Counted from the stretch's first letter, positions 8,964 through 17,962 are shown. The stretch: 64,000 nucleotides of DNA from Pannonibacter sp. SL95 (GCF_026672425.1 NZ_JAPPRC010000003.1:259001-323000); one strand, 5' to 3'. Notes: generated from the sequence alone by a model not told the origin. Numbers and translations are program-made.

Positions 8964-10064
8964 TCAGACCTTGATGCCGAGCACGCGGTTGCGCTGAACG
9001 GTGTAGCCGGTGTCGGCGAGCAGCATCCAGCGGCCAACTTCCGAGCGGGCCTTCACGAAGCTCTCGTGAACGCGGCGCGCCAGATCGGAGTGCTGAATTG
9101 TTTCCTCGAACACCGCAGCCGATGCATCACCGAAGGCGTCATAGACTTCATCGGAGAACTGCTTCAGCACCACGCCATGCTCGTTGATGAGTTTGTCGAG
9201 GTATGCACCGTTGTTGCCGTTGGCTTCTGCCATCGACACGGCGTTCTCTTCGTTGCAGGCGGCTTCGATGATCATCTGGTCGATCTTCGACAGCTTGGAG
9301 AACCAGGCCTTGTTGCAGCCCAGTGCCAGCATCGCGCCCGGCTCGTGCATGCCCGGGTAGTAGTAGTACTTGGCAGCTTCGTAGAACTTCATGAAATAGT
9401 CGTTCCACGGGCCAACCCACTCGGTTGCGTCAACAGCACCGGAGACCAGGTTTTCGTAGATCTGGCCACCCGGCAGAGCCACCGGCGAAGCACCCAGCTT
9501 GGCCATGACGTCGCCGCCGAGGCCCGGGATGCGCATCTTCAGACCCTTAAGGTCGTCAGCGGTCTCGATTTCCTTGTTGAACCAGCCGCCCATCTGCACG
9601 CCGGTGTTGCCAGCGTTGAAGTTCTTGACGCCGAAGCCGTCAGCCAGTTCGTCCCAAAGCTGCTGGCCACCGCCAACCTTGATCCAGGCGTCGATTTCGG
9701 CATAGGTCAGGCCGAACGGAACCGCCGTGAAATAGGCCCAGGCCGGGTGCTTGCCCTTCCAGTAGTAGTCAGCGCCGATATAGGCCTGAGCGTTGCCGGA
9801 AGCGACTTCGTCAAAGGCGTCGAATGCGCCGACGCGCTCGCCGGCTGCAAAGTACTGAACCTTGATGCGGCCTTCGGTGAGAGCTTCGATGCGCGCTGCA
9901 AGACGCTGTGCAGACACGCCGAGACCCGGCATGTCACGCGGCCAGGTCGACACGATCACCATGTCGGTGGTCGACTGGGCAATGGCCGGAGCTGCGAGGG
10001 CAGACGCAGCAACGACACCACCAGCGCCCAGGCCAGCAGTCTTGATAAACTTACGACGATCCAT
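8964..10064 (-). CDS. dctP: TRAP transporter substrate-binding protein, TakP-like
   Basis: A 366-residue periplasmic binding protein with a twin-arginine-style leader (DRRKFIKTAG, then a hydrophobic stretch ending APAIAQ). The body carries the family's hallmark segments NTGVQMGGWFNKEI, LKMRIPG, and ATEWVGPWNDY, plus the tyrosine-rich YYYYPGMHEPG. These closely resemble TakP-type proteins that bind 2-oxo acids and related carboxylates with a metal ion, so a small 2-oxo or hydroxy acid is the likely ligand class (inference). It is the first gene of the TRAP operon, divergent from a Cache-domain sensor kinase that may sense the same solute. The start ATG has GGAGG-like bases (from TATCCTCCC on the plus strand) close upstream. 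Confidence 0.93.
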   Translation of the reverse strand: MDRRKFIKTAGLGAGGVVAASALAAPAIAQSTTDMVIVSTWPRDMPGLGVSAQRLAARIEALTEGRIKVQYFAAGERVGAFDAFDEVASGNAQAYIGADYYWKGKHPAWAYFTAVPFGLTYAEIDAWIKVGGGQQLWDELADGFGVKNFNAGNTGVQMGGWFNKEIETADDLKGLKMRIPGLGGDVMAKLGASPVALPGGQIYENLVSGAVDATEWVGPWNDYFMKFYEAAKYYYYPGMHEPGAMLALGCNKAWFSKLSKIDQMIIEAACNEENAVSMAEANGNNGAYLDKLINEHGVVLKQFSDEVYDAFGDASAAVFEETIQHSDLARRVHESFVKARSEVGRWMLLADTGYTVQRNRVLGIKV

Positions 10065-10168
10065 GCTTTATCCTCCCAGATATGGACCTTGGTACATCGG
10101 AGCCAACAGTTGCACCGATCCAGACATGTGTCTAGGTGATCCTTTGTGGGAGGCGCTAGTCGTGTTTC

Positions 10169-10204
10169 TGCGCAGTCTCTCAGTAGTAGTACGGAAACTG
10201 CGCA
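10169..10204. promoter_or_regulatory. Inverted repeat between divergent dctP and the sensor-kinase gene
   Basis: TGCGCAGT at 10169-10176 and ACTGCGCA at 10197-10204 are exact inverted repeats separated by 20 bases. They sit in the 200-base gap between the TRAP operon and its divergent two-component system. The half-site centres are 28 bases apart, so they could bind a response-regulator dimer or two dimers. This is a candidate operator only. Confidence 0.4.
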
Positions 10205-10264
10205 CAAAATGATCGCTTAGACAGCGTAACAAGGTAAAGAACGGCAAGGGAAAGCGGTAAAAAC

Positions 10265-11638
10265 GTGCCATTCAAGACCAAATTGTTCCTGATCACGGTG
10301 CTGCCGCTGGTTGCGGTCTCGCTGCTCATCGGCGGCATCACTTTTCTTCAGGCCTCACGCCTGATCGAGGAGCAGACGCGAGCGGTCGAGGAGCGGATCC
10401 TGGCCTCCAAACGTCAGGAGATCCAGAACATCGTCGGCCTCACGCTGACCACCATCAGCAGCCTGATCGAGCAGGAACCGGGCGGACGCGAGGCGGCCCA
10501 GACGGAAGTGAAGCGGATCCTGACCGACATCAATTTCGGCGAGGACGGCTATTTCTTCGTCTACAGCCGCGATGGCACCAATCTGGTTCATCCCAAGCTG
10601 CCGCATCTCATCGGCAAGAAATGGTGGGACCTGCAGGATCCGGAGGGCGATTACGTCATTCGCAACCTGATGGCTGCGGCGGAAGCGGGCGGGGCGTTTC
10701 ATCGCTATGTCTGGAACAAGCCCAGTGCCAGCGGCGATGCCGAAAAGCTCGGCTATGCCGTGATGCTGGAGAAATGGGGCTGGATGCTCGGCACCGGCGT
10801 CTACATTGACGATATCGCCCGCGAGGTCGCGATGGTCAGGGCCGATTTCACCGAGAACGTCCGCCAGACGCTGCTCGTGATCTTCCTTATCACCATGATC
10901 GCGATCCTGCTCAGCCTGACTGCGGTCGCAACGGTCAGCTTCTCGGAACAGAAATTCGCCGACAGCAAGCTGAAGGATCTGACCAACCGCATCGTCGACA
11001 TCCAGGAACAGGAGCGCAAGCGTGTGTCGAGCGAACTGCATGACAGCATTTCGCAGCTTCTGGTCTCGGTCCGCTATGGCATCGAGATGATCCATTCGCG
11101 TGCGGCGACACTGGTGCCCTTGCAGCAGCAGGCAGAAAAATGCCTGCGCATCCTGGATGACGCCATTTCCGAAGTGCGGCGGATCTCCAAGGATCTCAGG
11201 CCGAGTGTTCTCGATGACATGGGTCTGTCGGCGGCGCTGGTCAGCCTCGGCAAGGATTTCGAGTCCCAGACCGGCATCCGCGTTCGCATTTCCGCCGACC
11301 GGTGCCGCAAGCGGCTGAGCGAGAAGGCCAAGACGGCCCTCTACCGCGTGGTCCAGGAAGCGCTGACCAACGTTGCCCGCCATGCTCATGCGGACGAGGT
11401 TGCCATTGATCTGAAGGCCGGTGCCGATACGTTGACACTGACCATCCAGGACGATGGCGTTGGCATTGCCTTGCCCGTCAATGCAGGCGGCGGGCTTGGC
11501 ATTCGCAACATGCTGGAGCGCATCGAGGCGCATGGCGGCACGATGGTGATGTCGCGTCTTGCCTTGCGCGGCACCCTGATCCGGGTGTCCATGCCGCTTT
11601 CGCCCATCGAAGATACGGTTACGGAAACCGCAGCATGA
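10265..11638 (+). CDS. Membrane sensor histidine kinase, Cache domain, NarX/DegS type
   Basis: A 457-residue kinase with a GTG start. There is an N-terminal membrane helix (about 7-28), a periplasmic single-Cache-like domain (about 30-195, with GEDGYFFVYSRDG and GWMLGTGVYIDDI), a second helix (about 198-220), then a HisKA_3 dimerisation helix with phospho-His in SSELHDSISQLL. The HATPase domain follows (N-box VQEALTNVARHAHA, G-box DDGVGI and GGLGIRNM). The Cache fold of this type commonly binds small carboxylates. The gene is divergent from the TRAP operon and is followed 16 bases later by a NarL-type regulator, so it probably senses the transported acid and controls its uptake (inference). 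Confidence 0.92.
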   Translation: MPFKTKLFLITVLPLVAVSLLIGGITFLQASRLIEEQTRAVEERILASKRQEIQNIVGLTLTTISSLIEQEPGGREAAQTEVKRILTDINFGEDGYFFVYSRDGTNLVHPKLPHLIGKKWWDLQDPEGDYVIRNLMAAAEAGGAFHRYVWNKPSASGDAEKLGYAVMLEKWGWMLGTGVYIDDIAREVAMVRADFTENVRQTLLVIFLITMIAILLSLTAVATVSFSEQKFADSKLKDLTNRIVDIQEQERKRVSSELHDSISQLLVSVRYGIEMIHSRAATLVPLQQQAEKCLRILDDAISEVRRISKDLRPSVLDDMGLSAALVSLGKDFESQTGIRVRISADRCRKRLSEKAKTALYRVVQEALTNVARHAHADEVAIDLKAGADTLTLTIQDDGVGIALPVNAGGGLGIRNMLERIEAHGGTMVMSRLALRGTLIRVSMPLSPIEDTVTETAA

Positions 11639-11654
11639 CCAGGAGACAGGCCAA

Positions 11655-12305
11655 TTGATTGAACGGGATCCGAACAAGCCTGTCCGTCTGCTTCTGGCCG
11701 ACGATCATGAACTTGTCCGTGCCGGCATCCGGGCGCGGCTCGAGGGCGTGGCGCCGCTGGAGATCGTCGGCGAGGCAACGGACGGCCGCCAGGCTCTGGA
11801 GATGGCGGAGGCGTTGCAGCCGGACATTCTCCTGATGGACATCTCCATGCCGGAGATGAACGGCCTGCAGGCCACTTCGGAAATCCGCCGTCGCTTTCCG
11901 AAGATCAACGTGCTGATCCTGTCGATCTACGACAATCCGGAATATGTCCGCGGTGTCATGCAGGCCGGCGCGCGCGGGTATCTCCTCAAGGACATTTCGG
12001 CCAAGGAGATGATCAACGCGATCCTGGCCGTTGCCAATGGCGGCTATTATTTCTCCTCCCGCGTCGGTCCGAGCCTCATGGAAAACCGGCCGGCCCCGCC
12101 GCCCAGCGACCCTTACGGCCTGACGGAGCGCGAGCGCGAGGTGTTGCAGGGCGTCGCCCGCGGCCAGACCAACAAGGAAATCGCGCAGGCGCTCGGCATC
12201 AGCGTGCGCACGGTGGAATCGCACCGCCTCAACATCCGCGACAAGGCCGGCAGCGGCAACGCCGCCCACCTCTACCGCATCGCCCAGGAGCTCCGGCTCA
12301 TCTGA
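11655..12305 (+). CDS. NarL/FixJ-family response regulator
   Basis: A 216-residue regulator with a receiver at about 9-125 (ADDHE, phospho-Asp in LLMDISMPEM, Lys in YLLKDISAKE) and a LuxR-type helix-turn-helix at about 148-210 (LTEREREVLQGVARGQTNKE). Translation most likely starts at TTG 11655, because AGGAGA at 11641-11646 lies about eight bases upstream and no ATG is suitably placed. It is the cognate regulator of the Cache kinase immediately upstream. The likely target is the adjacent divergent TRAP operon. Confidence 0.93.
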   Translation: MIERDPNKPVRLLLADDHELVRAGIRARLEGVAPLEIVGEATDGRQALEMAEALQPDILLMDISMPEMNGLQATSEIRRRFPKINVLILSIYDNPEYVRGVMQAGARGYLLKDISAKEMINAILAVANGGYYFSSRVGPSLMENRPAPPPSDPYGLTEREREVLQGVARGQTNKEIAQALGISVRTVESHRLNIRDKAGSGNAAHLYRIAQELRLI

Positions 12306-12414
12306 GGTTTGACCTTGCCGCCGCCTCCTCTTGGCGCGCGCGACGGATCGTGGCAGGGTCACATCAGTTGCGCCAGTCAGGCTGGCGCCCCTGCCAAGAG
12401 TTAAGACCCGATCC

Positions 12415-13185
12415 ATGTCGAAGTCCGTTGTTCTCGTTACCGCCGACGTCAAGCCGATTGACGGCTACCGCTGGCACGCTGCCCCGTCCACCTATCTCGA
12501 AGCGGCGCTGAATGGTGCCAATGCCATCCCGTTGATCCTGCCTTCGCTTGGCGGCGCCATTGACCTTGATGCCGTGCTGGACCGGGTCGACGGCGTGCTG
12601 GCGACCGGATCGCGCTCGAACGTCAATCCGGATCTCTACGGCGCAGAGGCCACCGAGGCCAACGGTCCCTATGACCCCGACCGCGACGCCACCTCGCTGC
12701 CCTTGCTGCGCAGGGCGCTGGAGCGCGGCATTCCGGTCTTGGCCATCTGCCGCGGCATGCAGGAGCTGAATGTCGCCCTCGGCGGCACGCTGCTGACGGA
12801 AATCCAGGAGCTGGAGGGCCGCAAGGATCACCGCGCTCCCATGTCCGAGCGCCAGGAGGAGCGCTTTGCCATCGCCCACCCGATCGACGTGCGCGAAGGC
12901 GGAGAGCTGCACAAGGCCGTCGGCAACACCACCTTCGAGGTGAACTCCTTGCACCGTCAGGCCCTCGGCGATCTCGGCAACCGGCTCGTGGTCGAGGCGG
13001 TGGCCGAGGATGGCACCATCGAGGCCGTGTCGGTGGAGGGTGCCAAGGCCTTTGCCCTCGGCACCCAGTGGCATCCGGAATACTGGGTCTCCTGCGACGT
13101 GCCCTCGCAGCAGATCTTCGCCGCCTTCGGTGCCGATGTCGCCCGCTACCGCGACGCCCGGCAGCGGGCCATCGCGGCCGAGTAG
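12415..13185 (+). CDS. Class I glutamine amidotransferase-like hydrolase (C26, PuuD-like)
   Basis: A 256-residue protein of the peptidase C26 family, which includes gamma-glutamyl-GABA hydrolase PuuD. The nucleophile is Cys in LAICRGMQELNVALGG, and the His/Glu of the triad are in TQWHPEYW. The ATG at 12415 begins MSKSVVLVTAD, the typical first strand; in-frame codons upstream look non-coding. The family cleaves gamma-glutamyl amides in polyamine breakdown, but without other puu genes nearby the true substrate is uncertain. It is a single gene converging on the NicO exporter gene. Confidence 0.88.
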   Translation: MSKSVVLVTADVKPIDGYRWHAAPSTYLEAALNGANAIPLILPSLGGAIDLDAVLDRVDGVLATGSRSNVNPDLYGAEATEANGPYDPDRDATSLPLLRRALERGIPVLAICRGMQELNVALGGTLLTEIQELEGRKDHRAPMSERQEERFAIAHPIDVREGGELHKAVGNTTFEVNSLHRQALGDLGNRLVVEAVAEDGTIEAVSVEGAKAFALGTQWHPEYWVSCDVPSQQIFAAFGADVARYRDARQRAIAAE

Positions 13186-13189
13186 ATCG

Positions 13190-15010
13190 TCAGCGCCAGC
13201 CCAGATTGGCAACAAGCAGCGTCGCACCGACGACGAACACTGTCACCGCCGCGGCGATCTCGATGCCGCGGTGGATGCGGTCCGGCCACACGCCCTCGCT
13301 GCCGGCCAGCCGTGCCGCCAGGCCCTTGGCCCCGACAGCGATGAAGGCCAGCAGCGCCACCGTGATGCCGGTTCCCAAGGCCATCGCGAAGGTCGAGGCG
13401 ATGCCGGCGAGGATCATGCCCTGCGACAGCGCAAACACCAGCACGATCAGCGCACCCGAGCAGGGCCGGAGGCCGATGGCCAGGATGATGGAGGCGGCGC
13501 GGGCGGGCGTCAGCGGCTCGGCCAGCATCGCCGGGCTCGGCGCATGGACATGGCCGCAGGCGTCGCAATTCGCCTCTTCGCCGGCCACATGCACATGTCC
13601 AGCTGCGCCATGCGCTGCCACCTGGCTGCCGGGCAGATAGGGGCGGATCGCCTTCAGCCACACCAGCCAGACCCCGAGTGCCGTGACGAGCGCGAAGGAC
13701 AGGGTCTCGAAGCTCTTCACCGTTTCCTGCAGCGCCAGCGAGGTCAGATTGAAGATCCACGCCGCGCCGCCAACCAGCAGGATGGCCGTCACGGCCTGGG
13801 CAAAGGCCGACACGAAGGACAAGACGACACCCTTGCGCAGCGTGTCGCCGCTTGCCAGCACGTAGGATGAGATGATGGCCTTGCCATGGCCCGGGCCTAC
13901 CGCATGGAACACGCCATACAGGAACGAGATCCCGGCCAGTAGCCACGCGGCCTCGGGATTGGTGCGGAAGGCGCGCAGCGCCGCCACCAGCTTCTGGTAA
14001 AACTCGGTCTGCCACAGCGCGATCTGGCCAAAGAACCCGGACACCAGTGAGGCTGCGCCACCCGAGGGTGCCGAGACAGCAGCCGGCTCGGTGCCTATGG
14101 CAAGGCCCGGGGCCTCTGCGGCGGATCCTGAGTCCTGCCGGTTCAGCGGCGTCACGGGCGGGAAGGGGGCAGCAGGGGCGGCAGCAACCGCATCGCCGCA
14201 GGTCACGATCATCTGGTTGACCAGCTGCGCGGCGGCTTCTTCCAGTTCCGGCGGCAGATCGCGTTGCTCCGGGCCAATGGAGGCCAGTGCGGCGGCGGTC
14301 TGCGCATCAAGTGTTGGTGGATCGCGCCGCTCCACCTTGCAGTTGTCCGGTCCGCCAATCACCCCCAGCGCGCCCTCGGCGCGGGAAAAGCGGAAGTCGA
14401 CGTAGTAGGTCGGATCATAGACGTCCAGCGTGATGGCGCCGCTGAGGTCGCTCGGATCCTTGAGCGGCAGCACGAAATGCAGCTCCAGCAGCTGCGCAGT
14501 CTGGGGCATGGGCTTGCCAAGGCGGACACTGTCCTGCCGGATGGCCTCGATGTCCTCGGCCTTCATCGCCCAATAGTCATTGAGCGGCACGTCGACGACT
14601 TCCAGCCAGTAGGTCTTCGGCTGGGTAAAATCCAGCTCCACCCGGCCGTTGTCGCCGAAGGTGAAGAAGCCGAACTCTTCCATGCTCTCGACATTGACCT
14701 TGGCCAGCTCCGCCAGTTCCTCCCGGCTGAAGACGCCGTCGTTGTTGGCGTCAAAGCCCTGCACGGCGAAGGCCGTGTAGGCATCATCGAAGCGGAACAC
14801 ATGCTCGACGGCCGTTGCCTGGCCGGAGGCGTCGATGACAAGCTTCGACCGGGCTTCGACAAAGATGTGCGGATGGGCAAGCACCGGCGCTGCCAGCATC
14901 AGCAGCAAAGCCGGCACCGCAAGCGCGTGGCCTGCAAGGCGCCGGAGGCGGAACAGCGGCAGGCGGAGGTTGAACAGATCCCGCAAAGCGGGAGAGGACA
15001 CTGCGCGCAT
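13190..15010 (-). CDS. DUF1007-NicO fusion, nickel/cobalt transport protein
   Basis: A 606-residue two-part protein. After a signal-like hydrophobic stretch ending PVLAHPHIF, residues about 45-230 form a DUF1007 domain (HPHIFVEARSKLVID, FRFDDAYTAF). Residues about 310-605 form a NicO/RcnA-type permease with six or more helices, including GPGHGKAIISSYVLA and GLRPCSGALIVLVFALSQGM. A cytosolic or periplasmic loop rich in His/Cys (HGAAGHVHVAG, CDACGHVHAPS) lies between helices and could bind Ni2+ or Co2+. NicO proteins export or import these metals, and separate DUF1007 and NicO genes are often adjacent; here they are one chain. No cobalamin or nickel riboswitch was recognised upstream. Confidence 0.88.
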   Translation of the reverse strand: MRAVSSPALRDLFNLRLPLFRLRRLAGHALAVPALLLMLAAPVLAHPHIFVEARSKLVIDASGQATAVEHVFRFDDAYTAFAVQGFDANNDGVFSREELAELAKVNVESMEEFGFFTFGDNGRVELDFTQPKTYWLEVVDVPLNDYWAMKAEDIEAIRQDSVRLGKPMPQTAQLLELHFVLPLKDPSDLSGAITLDVYDPTYYVDFRFSRAEGALGVIGGPDNCKVERRDPPTLDAQTAAALASIGPEQRDLPPELEEAAAQLVNQMIVTCGDAVAAAPAAPFPPVTPLNRQDSGSAAEAPGLAIGTEPAAVSAPSGGAASLVSGFFGQIALWQTEFYQKLVAALRAFRTNPEAAWLLAGISFLYGVFHAVGPGHGKAIISSYVLASGDTLRKGVVLSFVSAFAQAVTAILLVGGAAWIFNLTSLALQETVKSFETLSFALVTALGVWLVWLKAIRPYLPGSQVAAHGAAGHVHVAGEEANCDACGHVHAPSPAMLAEPLTPARAASIILAIGLRPCSGALIVLVFALSQGMILAGIASTFAMALGTGITVALLAFIAVGAKGLAARLAGSEGVWPDRIHRGIEIAAAVTVFVVGATLLVANLGWR

Positions 15011-15135
15011 CAGGATGGCTGCCCCGGTGAAGTGATTCGAGCCTGTCTGGCAATGATGCCAGAACGCGGCAGCAAAATGGCTGTCGCGGCCCGGTTTCGC
15101 AACGCAACAGATGCGGCTGCCATTTTCTTTCTGAG

Positions 15136-15157
15136 TTTTAACCCCTAAGGGATAAAA
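15136..15157. promoter_or_regulatory. Imperfect palindrome between divergent NicO and dehydrogenase genes
   Basis: The segment reads TTTTA, then ACCCCTAAGGGA, then TAAAA, with 18 of 22 positions symmetric. It lies 121 bases before the dehydrogenase ATG and 126 bases before the NicO start. A second, perfect 7-bp hairpin (TCTGGCA, 15046-15052 / TGCCAGA, 15057-15063) lies closer to NicO. Either could be an operator; no regulator is identified. Confidence 0.3.
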
Positions 15158-15256
15158 TTCTCGAGTTCACGCAAAATTCCGGAAGATCAAAGACCAAATT
15201 CCTCCAGGAACCGGCAATTTTTGGCGCGCATTTCTTCTCTGGACGCGAGTGTGCCC

Positions 15257-16333
15257 ATGAATGCCCTGACCCGTCCCGCAGCCCATTCGGTTGGCGCGGC
15301 CTTTGATCATCCGGAATTCGACGCCCATGAACAGGTGGTCTTCGCCCATGACCGGGAAACCGGCCTGAAGGCCATTCTTTGCGTGCATGACAAGCGCCTC
15401 GGGCCTGCCCTCGGCGGTTGCCGGGTCTGGCCATACGCCAGCGCCGCTGACGCCCTGACGGACGCCCTGCGCCTGTCACGCGGCATGACCTACAAGAATG
15501 CGCTGGCCGGGCTGGATCTGGGTGGCGGCAAGGCCGTCATCATCGCCGATCCGCGCCAGACCAAAACCGCCGGCCTGATGCGCGCCTTCGGCCGTCACGT
15601 CGAGCGGATGAACGGGTCCTACATCACGGCCGAGGATGTCGGCGTGTCACCGGCCGACATGGAAGCGGTGGCCGAATGCACCAGCCATGTGCGCGGCACG
15701 TCCCGCACTGGCCTTGGCGATCCCTCGCCCTACACCGCGCTCGGCGTCTTCGTTGGCATTCGCGCGGCCTTGCAGCATGTCTTTGGTTCCGGTGACCTTG
15801 CTGGCCGCACGGTGTCCGTGCAAGGCCTGGGCCATGTCGGCTTCGATCTTGCCGGCCAGCTTCATGCTGCCGGCGCAAGGCTGATTGTCTCCGACATTCA
15901 CGCCCCGGCCGTGGAGCGGGCAGTTGCAGCCTTTGATGCGATTGCGGTTGATCCGGGCGAGGCGCATGCAGTCAATGCCGACGTCTTTGCCCCTTGTGCG
16001 CTGGGCGCCGGTCTCAATGCCACGACCATTCCCGCCATCCGGGCCTGCATCGTTGCAGGTGCCGCCAACAACCAGCTCGCCACCCCGGCGGATGGTGAGG
16101 CGCTGAAGGCGCGCGGCATTCTCTATGCGCCGGACTATGCGATCAACGCCGGGGGTGTCATTTCCATCGCCCTGGCACAGCCTGGCGGCGATGATGTGCT
16201 TGTCCGCGAAAAGACGCTGGCCATCGCCACGACGCTGACCCGCATCTTCGAACGCGCCACGGCTGAAAACGTGACCCCGGAACGGGTCGCCAACCAGATC
16301 GCCGAAGAGCGCCTGGCTGCCGCCGGCCGCTGA
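15257..16333 (+). CDS. Leu/Glu/Phe/Val dehydrogenase family protein
   Basis: A 358-residue amino-acid dehydrogenase. The N-terminal substrate domain contains LGPALGGCRVWPY and the catalytic lysine region GMTYKNALAGLDLGGGKAVI. The C-terminal Rossmann domain carries VQGLGHVGFDLAGQL. These are the signatures of leucine/phenylalanine dehydrogenases, which interconvert branched or aromatic amino acids and 2-oxo acids with NAD+ and ammonia. An upstream TTG at 15221 is in frame, but the ATG at 15257 starts the recognisable N terminus. The gene is monocistronic and divergent from NicO. Substrate preference cannot be decided from sequence alone. Confidence 0.9.
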   Translation: MNALTRPAAHSVGAAFDHPEFDAHEQVVFAHDRETGLKAILCVHDKRLGPALGGCRVWPYASAADALTDALRLSRGMTYKNALAGLDLGGGKAVIIADPRQTKTAGLMRAFGRHVERMNGSYITAEDVGVSPADMEAVAECTSHVRGTSRTGLGDPSPYTALGVFVGIRAALQHVFGSGDLAGRTVSVQGLGHVGFDLAGQLHAAGARLIVSDIHAPAVERAVAAFDAIAVDPGEAHAVNADVFAPCALGAGLNATTIPAIRACIVAGAANNQLATPADGEALKARGILYAPDYAINAGGVISIALAQPGGDDVLVREKTLAIATTLTRIFERATAENVTPERVANQIAEERLAAAGR

Positions 16334-16350
16334 AACCGGTCTGACAAGCC

Positions 16351-16382
16351 CCCGGACTGAAGGCCTCGTGCCCCAGTCCGGG
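16351..16382 (+). terminator. Hairpin after the amino-acid dehydrogenase
   Basis: CCCGGACTG (16351-16359) pairs perfectly with CAGTCCGGG (16374-16382) around a 14-base loop, 18 bases after the stop codon. There is no U-tract, so terminator strength is doubtful. Confidence 0.4.
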
Positions 16383-16474
16383 TGGTTAAGAAGTCGTTCG
16401 TGGCAACGCGGTATTAACCATGTTTGGCCACCATGCAGGGGTTATTCGTATCCATTCCTGCCGTGGTGACCTCA

Positions 16475-17962
16475 ATGTTGCGCCGAATGTCCGCTCTTTT
16501 CCTGCTTGCCGTGGCCGGCATTGTGCCCGCCGCCGCGCAGGAAACAGGGGCGGGCGGTCTGCGCGGCTCGTCGGATGGCGGCCTGTTCGGCGATGCCGCC
16601 CAGGATACGGGATCAGCGACGACAGGACTTGGGGATGTGGATTCCTCGGCCCCGGCCAACACCGGGTCCATCGGCACCACGCCGACCGGTGGCCTCAGTG
16701 CCACGGCGCAGCGTGGTTCGTCCGGCCTTGTCTCCGGCGGGCGTCAGGATCGGGTTCGGCCCTTTGCCGACCGTCTGTCCGCCGTGCAGCGCAGCCCGGC
16801 GCTTGGCGGCAGTGGCGGCGGGCTTGCTGATGATGTCTATGCCGGCGACACGACTTACGATGCGCCAACCGGTCTCAGGGTCGGCACCTTCACCATCGTC
16901 CCGCAGCTGACCGTCAGCGGCGGCTGGTCCACCAATGCGGCCGGTTCGTCCACCGGCAGCGGCAATGCCCTATATGCGATCTCTCCCGATATTTCGGCAA
17001 CGTCCAACTGGTCGCGGCATGAGCTGACCCTGTCGCTGCGCGGCAGCTATTCCGGTTTCCCCGGCAGCAAGCTGCGCACCGATCCGTCCTTGTCGGCCGC
17101 ATCGGCCCTGCGGCTCGATCTCAGCGACACGACGGAAATCAATACGAGCGCCGGCATCACCTATTCCCGCGAGGACCAGTCCACGGCGGAAAACCCCTCG
17201 GGTGAGGGCGATGTCTATGGCATGACCGGGTCCGTCGGCGTCACCCATGCCGCCGGGCTTGCCGGCCTCACCCTGCGCGGTGACATCGAACGCACGGCCT
17301 ACACGCTGGAACAGACTGGTGCTGCCAACAATCGCAACAACACGCTGCTGTCTGCAACGGCCCGTGTTGATGCGCTGACCGGGGCAACGCTGCAGCCCTT
17401 TGTCGAGGCAACGGTGCTGCGCCGCGCATTCGACAACACCTGCAACGCGGCCTGCGTCAAACGAGATGCCACGGGCTACCAGCTTCGCGCCGGAACCACG
17501 ATTGCCGCCGGGCCAAAGCTTGCCGGCGAGATCGGGGCGGGCTGGCGCGTGGAGAAGCTCGACACCAAACGTCTCGGCGATTTGGCCGGTCTTGTGGTCG
17601 ATGCCTCGCTCGTCTGGTCGCCGTCGCGCCTGACAACCGTCACGGCGGGTGTTGGAACCACCTTCGCGCCCTCCTATCTGCCAACGGCAACCGGATCGAT
17701 CCTCTATTCCGGTGACCTTCGTCTGGCACATGCCTTCTCGGACCGCCTCGCGGCCGAGACTGGCGTCGGCTACCAGATCCGCCGCTACGAGGGCACCAAC
17801 ATCGAGGAACGCACGGCCAGCGCGCTGGCCGGGCTGACCTTCGCCGTGACGCGCAATGTCGCCGTCACCGGCAACTATACCTTCCGTGCCTTTGACAGCA
17901 GTCAGGCCGGGGCGAACTACAACGAAAGCCGGATTCAGGCCGGCGTCCGCATCCGCCGGTAA
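16475..17962 (+). CDS. Outer-membrane beta-barrel protein (BBP2-like)
   Basis: About 495 residues. A signal peptide (MLRRMSALFLLAVAGIVPAAAQ) is followed by a Gly/Ser/Thr-rich low-complexity segment to about residue 110. The rest is a long series of alternating amphipathic strands (for example ELTLSLRGSYSGF, GVGYQIRRYEG) ending in the strand ESRIQAGVRIRR. This resembles the beta-barrel porin 2 / outer-membrane beta-barrel group common in Hyphomicrobiales, some of which accompany surface polysaccharide systems. No polysaccharide genes are adjacent. The start is uncertain: a TTG at 16424 is in frame, but ATG 16475 gives a clean signal peptide. Confidence 0.75.
   Translation: MLRRMSALFLLAVAGIVPAAAQETGAGGLRGSSDGGLFGDAAQDTGSATTGLGDVDSSAPANTGSIGTTPTGGLSATAQRGSSGLVSGGRQDRVRPFADRLSAVQRSPALGGSGGGLADDVYAGDTTYDAPTGLRVGTFTIVPQLTVSGGWSTNAAGSSTGSGNALYAISPDISATSNWSRHELTLSLRGSYSGFPGSKLRTDPSLSAASALRLDLSDTTEINTSAGITYSREDQSTAENPSGEGDVYGMTGSVGVTHAAGLAGLTLRGDIERTAYTLEQTGAANNRNNTLLSATARVDALTGATLQPFVEATVLRRAFDNTCNAACVKRDATGYQLRAGTTIAAGPKLAGEIGAGWRVEKLDTKRLGDLAGLVVDASLVWSPSRLTTVTAGVGTTFAPSYLPTATGSILYSGDLRLAHAFSDRLAAETGVGYQIRRYEGTNIEERTASALAGLTFAVTRNVAVTGNYTFRAFDSSQAGANYNESRIQAGVRIRR

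Noticed and set aside
8199..10139. A 646-codon plus-strand open frame opposite dctQ and dctP
   Set aside because: It spans two genuine genes and their gap and shows no domain or ribosome site.
15011..15256. A possible cobalamin or nickel riboswitch upstream of the NicO gene
   Set aside because: I looked for the cobalamin-box style conserved blocks and did not find them; only a short hairpin and a palindrome are present.
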